A stretch of DNA of 64,000 nt from Torymus aiolomorphi (taxonomy: Eukaryota; Arthropoda; Insecta; Hymenoptera; Torymidae): NCBI GenBank assembly GCA_036365515.1, contig CM070875.1, positions 6,731,001 to 6,795,000 of the forward strand. Direction: 5' to 3'. Positions 61,357-64,000 of the stretch are shown here, piece after piece (position 1 is the first letter of the stretch; the number at the start of each line of letters is the position of its first letter). Position numbers and translations under genes: made by a program. Below the pieces are notes generated by a model. It had not been told where the DNA came from and ran no database searches. It saw only the letters and a program-made list of their open reading frames with translations.

Positions 61357-62679
61357 GATGCTACTAATTTCGTCACAAAATGATGAATCGCTTAGCCAAC
61401 AGTTGAACCAATCGTTGGTTTAAGAATGCTATAAAATTATGTACTGAGTTAAGGAACCGTTGGCCTACAGATCCTTAATTTTCAAAATTACTAAAATAAT
61501 AAAGTATTCATTTGGTATACAATAAAAATAATCGAATTAATAATAATAATACCATACCGACAGTGTGAAAAAAAATATTTTTATGATAAATGAATGTTTT
61601 ATACATATTAAGAGTTTAAACATTTTGAGGTTAAATATATTTTTTTTTATAAATTTTTATAGTATATAAATGACACTTCTTTTGTTTTTGAAATGTTAAA
61701 TTTTCTCTTTTTCCGAACCGTTAGTTAACCGTTGGCTTACACTTGTAACCGTTGGTTAAAAGAATTATCGAACCATTACTACGAGCCTTTTTTGTTAGCT
61801 TATTTTATACCAGGGTTGTATAATAAATAAATATATAATACATTCAAATGAAACCGCTTCATTTCTTACATTCCGATGCAGTTTATACAACGACGCAATT
61901 ATTATATCACTAATAACCCGCACTTTTCGCCGCGTCCCGCTGAATCGTAGCGGCCGACATGCAAGTCACGACTGCCATACATTGTATGAATATTTTCAAA
62001 AATTGACTTTAACGACACAATAACGCCACGCTTTACGACGCCGCACTCTAGATCGCACTGCGGCCGCCCTGCTGTATAGTTACGCGCTCATAGCAATATA
62101 CATTCGAGGAGATCTCTTGTTACGCATCAGCCGGCGCGTGCGTGTGCACGCGGGCTTTTGAAATGAAAAAAATAATTCTTCCCGCGCGTATATAATGGAG
62201 GATTACGAGTACATAATGCAGCGGCGTCGCGCGTATATAAATATTGATATAACGTATAAAAGTGACGATTATGGTTATTTTTTCGAATAATAACAAAGAG
62301 AGGATTAGCTCTTTCGCGCGCCGCCCTGCTGTTTACAGTATGTGGATAGCCTATATTTCACGCCGAGCGTAAAAAATTATGGTCAATTTTTATGGGCCTT
62401 AAGTGCCACGCGATGTCCGAGCGCGCTACATGATCATGTTTCTTCTTTTTTTTAATACTTTTAACGTTATGCCGCAGATAAATTGTAAATAACGAGTGGA
62501 CGCGATGTCGCTTCAAGCAATATCTATATATTTATACATCGCGTTTTGTAATGTTCCAATTATGAATTCGAAGTGTGTACTATAAAACTGCTTTTATCGA
62601 TGTCGACACCTTTCAACGCGCTTATATACATTTTATTTTTAAAAGTCGACAATTTTTAACGAAACCCGCGTAAAAAAAA
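61357..62679. other. Spacer, AT-rich then GC-richer, no gene seen
   Basis: The first part carries further ACCGTTGG words of the interrupted repeat. The part after 61.9 kb has scattered CG-rich segments without reading frames of note. Confidence 0.45.
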
Positions 62680-62946
62680 TTATGTTCATATGAACTTAAT
62701 ATAAAGTTTTGGTTCATATGAACTTCATATGTAGTTATCCAATGAGACTGAGCTGAACTTCCAATTTTTATAGTCTCAACTTTATAAAAAGTTTACATAA
62801 AGTTGAGAAGATGTTTATACTATGTTTATCAAAAGTTGATTTCAAGTTAATATTAACGTGTTACCTATGTCTCATTCAACAACTTCATATAAAGTTCATA
62901 TGAACCTTAAGTTCATATTAACTTCACGTTAAGTTCATATTAAGTA
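62680..62946. repeat. Cluster of GTTCATATGAAC-like palindromic words
   Basis: GTTCATATGAACTT recurs near 62685, 62712 and 62896, with ACTTCATAT and AAGTTCATATTAA in both orientations around a centre near 62810. It looks like a diverged foldback element. Confidence 0.55.
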
Positions 62947-63256
62947 CTTTAAACACGAACAAATAGCAAAAGTGGATGGGGCGAGGGTAGCCCAGCTCGG
63001 CACTCATCGCTACCGCTGTCTCAAGGGAGAGAGAGAGAGAGAGAGAAGGCTGAGTACGCAATTTGGAGGACGAAAGCGCGCGGCGAGAATCGCACCGACG
63101 TCTACTACAGGACTTGGGGAGCTGCGTGGCTACGTCGCACAGTGTTCTATTTTGAAAAAAAATGGACAAAATGAAATATCTCGCGAACGGATATCGATAT
63201 CCGGATGAATCCAACTGCATTTTAAAGTTGAAGTAATGTACAATAAAAGAAAAATA

Positions 63257-64000
63257 GTCCAGTACTGATCATTTGACCCTGTGACCTTAGAAATGAAAAA
63301 TGAAAGTCGAATAAATAAGGAATTTTCGGCTTTTTCATTGTAGACTTTGTGGCTATCAATTTTTTCGATCAAAAAAATATGTACTCCTGTAGTGTTTGAT
63401 GCAAGGAATCCGAATTTGATGTCAGAATTGTCCTATCGCACACCAATTTGTTTTTAAAGCTGAAAACTCCATAAAAAATACGAAAAATTCACCCTGGAAG
63501 AAATGGAATATTATTGAGTAATTTCGACTTCGGATTTGGATTCAGCTTATCATAATACATGGGTACACAAACACTTGTATTTAATACAATTTTATTAAAG
63601 AGCATGAAAATATTGTAAAAAATGCCATTTTTTAATAACCCTTAAATTTTAATAATGCATATATGCACCTACAAATTTGTGTACTTGTATTTGTGTACCC
63701 ATGTATTTTGATTCGCTGAATCCGAATTTGAAGTCGAAATTACTCAATAATGCTCCATTTTTTCAGGGTGAATTTTTCGTATTTTTTATGGAGTTTTGAG
63801 ATTTAAAAACAAATTGGTGTGCGATAGGACAATTCTGACATGAAATTCGGATTCCTTGCATCAAACACTACAGGAGTACATATTTTTTTGATCAAAAAAA
63901 TTGATAGCCAGAAAGTCTACAATGAAAAAGCCGAAAATACGTTATTTATTCGACTTTCATTTTTCATTTCCAAGGTCACAGGGCCAAATGATCAGTACTG
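63257..64000. repeat. Large inverted repeat continuing past the right edge
   Basis: The left arm (from about 63257, CAGTACTGATCATTTGACCC..., to about 63570) is repeated in inverse orientation from about 63690 to the last base, which ends ...AAATGATCAGTACTG. The arms are at least 310 bp with high similarity (CACACCAATTTGTTTTTAAA, GATGCAAGGAATCCGAATTTGA). The spacer is about 120 bases. No coding. Confidence 0.9.

Overview
This window is eukaryotic nuclear DNA, most likely from an insect and plausibly a hymenopteran such as a parasitoid wasp; the order is inferred, not proven. Evidence: GT-AG introns, many shorter than 100 bp; animal housekeeping genes; an intron-containing tRNA-Tyr; long AC, GA and AT microsatellites; and many small inverted-repeat transposons. 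There is no bacterial-style operon, CRISPR array or phage.

Gene-dense left part (1-34.2 kb). A single-exon AT-rich reading frame runs off the left edge on the minus strand (1-1076). After a cluster of foldback elements and an AC microsatellite come: HADHB (mitochondrial trifunctional enzyme beta subunit, plus, 3297-6192); the RNA exosome ring subunit EXOSC4/RRP41 (minus, 6458-7576), tail-to-tail with HADHB; AAGAB/p34 (alpha/gamma-adaptin binding, plus, 8130-9394), head-to-head with EXOSC4; a very large Arg/Ser- and Lys-rich protein of unrecognised family (plus, 10744-25583, 19 coding exons, about 3169 aa); a D-aspartate/D-amino-acid oxidase (plus, 28104-30353); and the MYST histone acetyltransferase MOF/KAT8 (minus, 30907-34152), convergent with the oxidase. 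I assembled all exon models by hand from splice sites. Every complete model is a multiple of three long and keeps frame across each junction.

Repeat-rich right part (34.2-64 kb). No complete protein gene is recognisable here. It holds one spliced tRNA-Tyr(GTA) gene, a possible untranslated first exon of a gene extending rightwards (about 39.8-40.14 kb), and many mobile elements. These include a 1.23-kb TA-flanked element with G-rich termini; a 3.16-kb element with about 100-bp terminal inverted repeats and a TTA duplication; TTAA-flanked elements; a 1.13-kb hAT-like element with a perfect 8-bp duplication; a four-copy MITE family; a Penelope-like reverse transcriptase fragment; tandem repeats with units of 30, 46, 63 and 214 bp; and a large inverted repeat that continues past the right edge.

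The protein genes are ordinary housekeeping functions (mitochondrial beta-oxidation, RNA decay, adaptor assembly, chromatin acetylation, D-amino acid catabolism) with no evident joint pathway. I found no convincing undescribed system. The strongest leads are the unassigned edge reading frame, the large RS/KLSP-repeat protein, two retroposed RNA 3' tails with a maintained hairpin, and a pair of diverged hairpins at 51.5 and 52.2 kb with an identical loop core.
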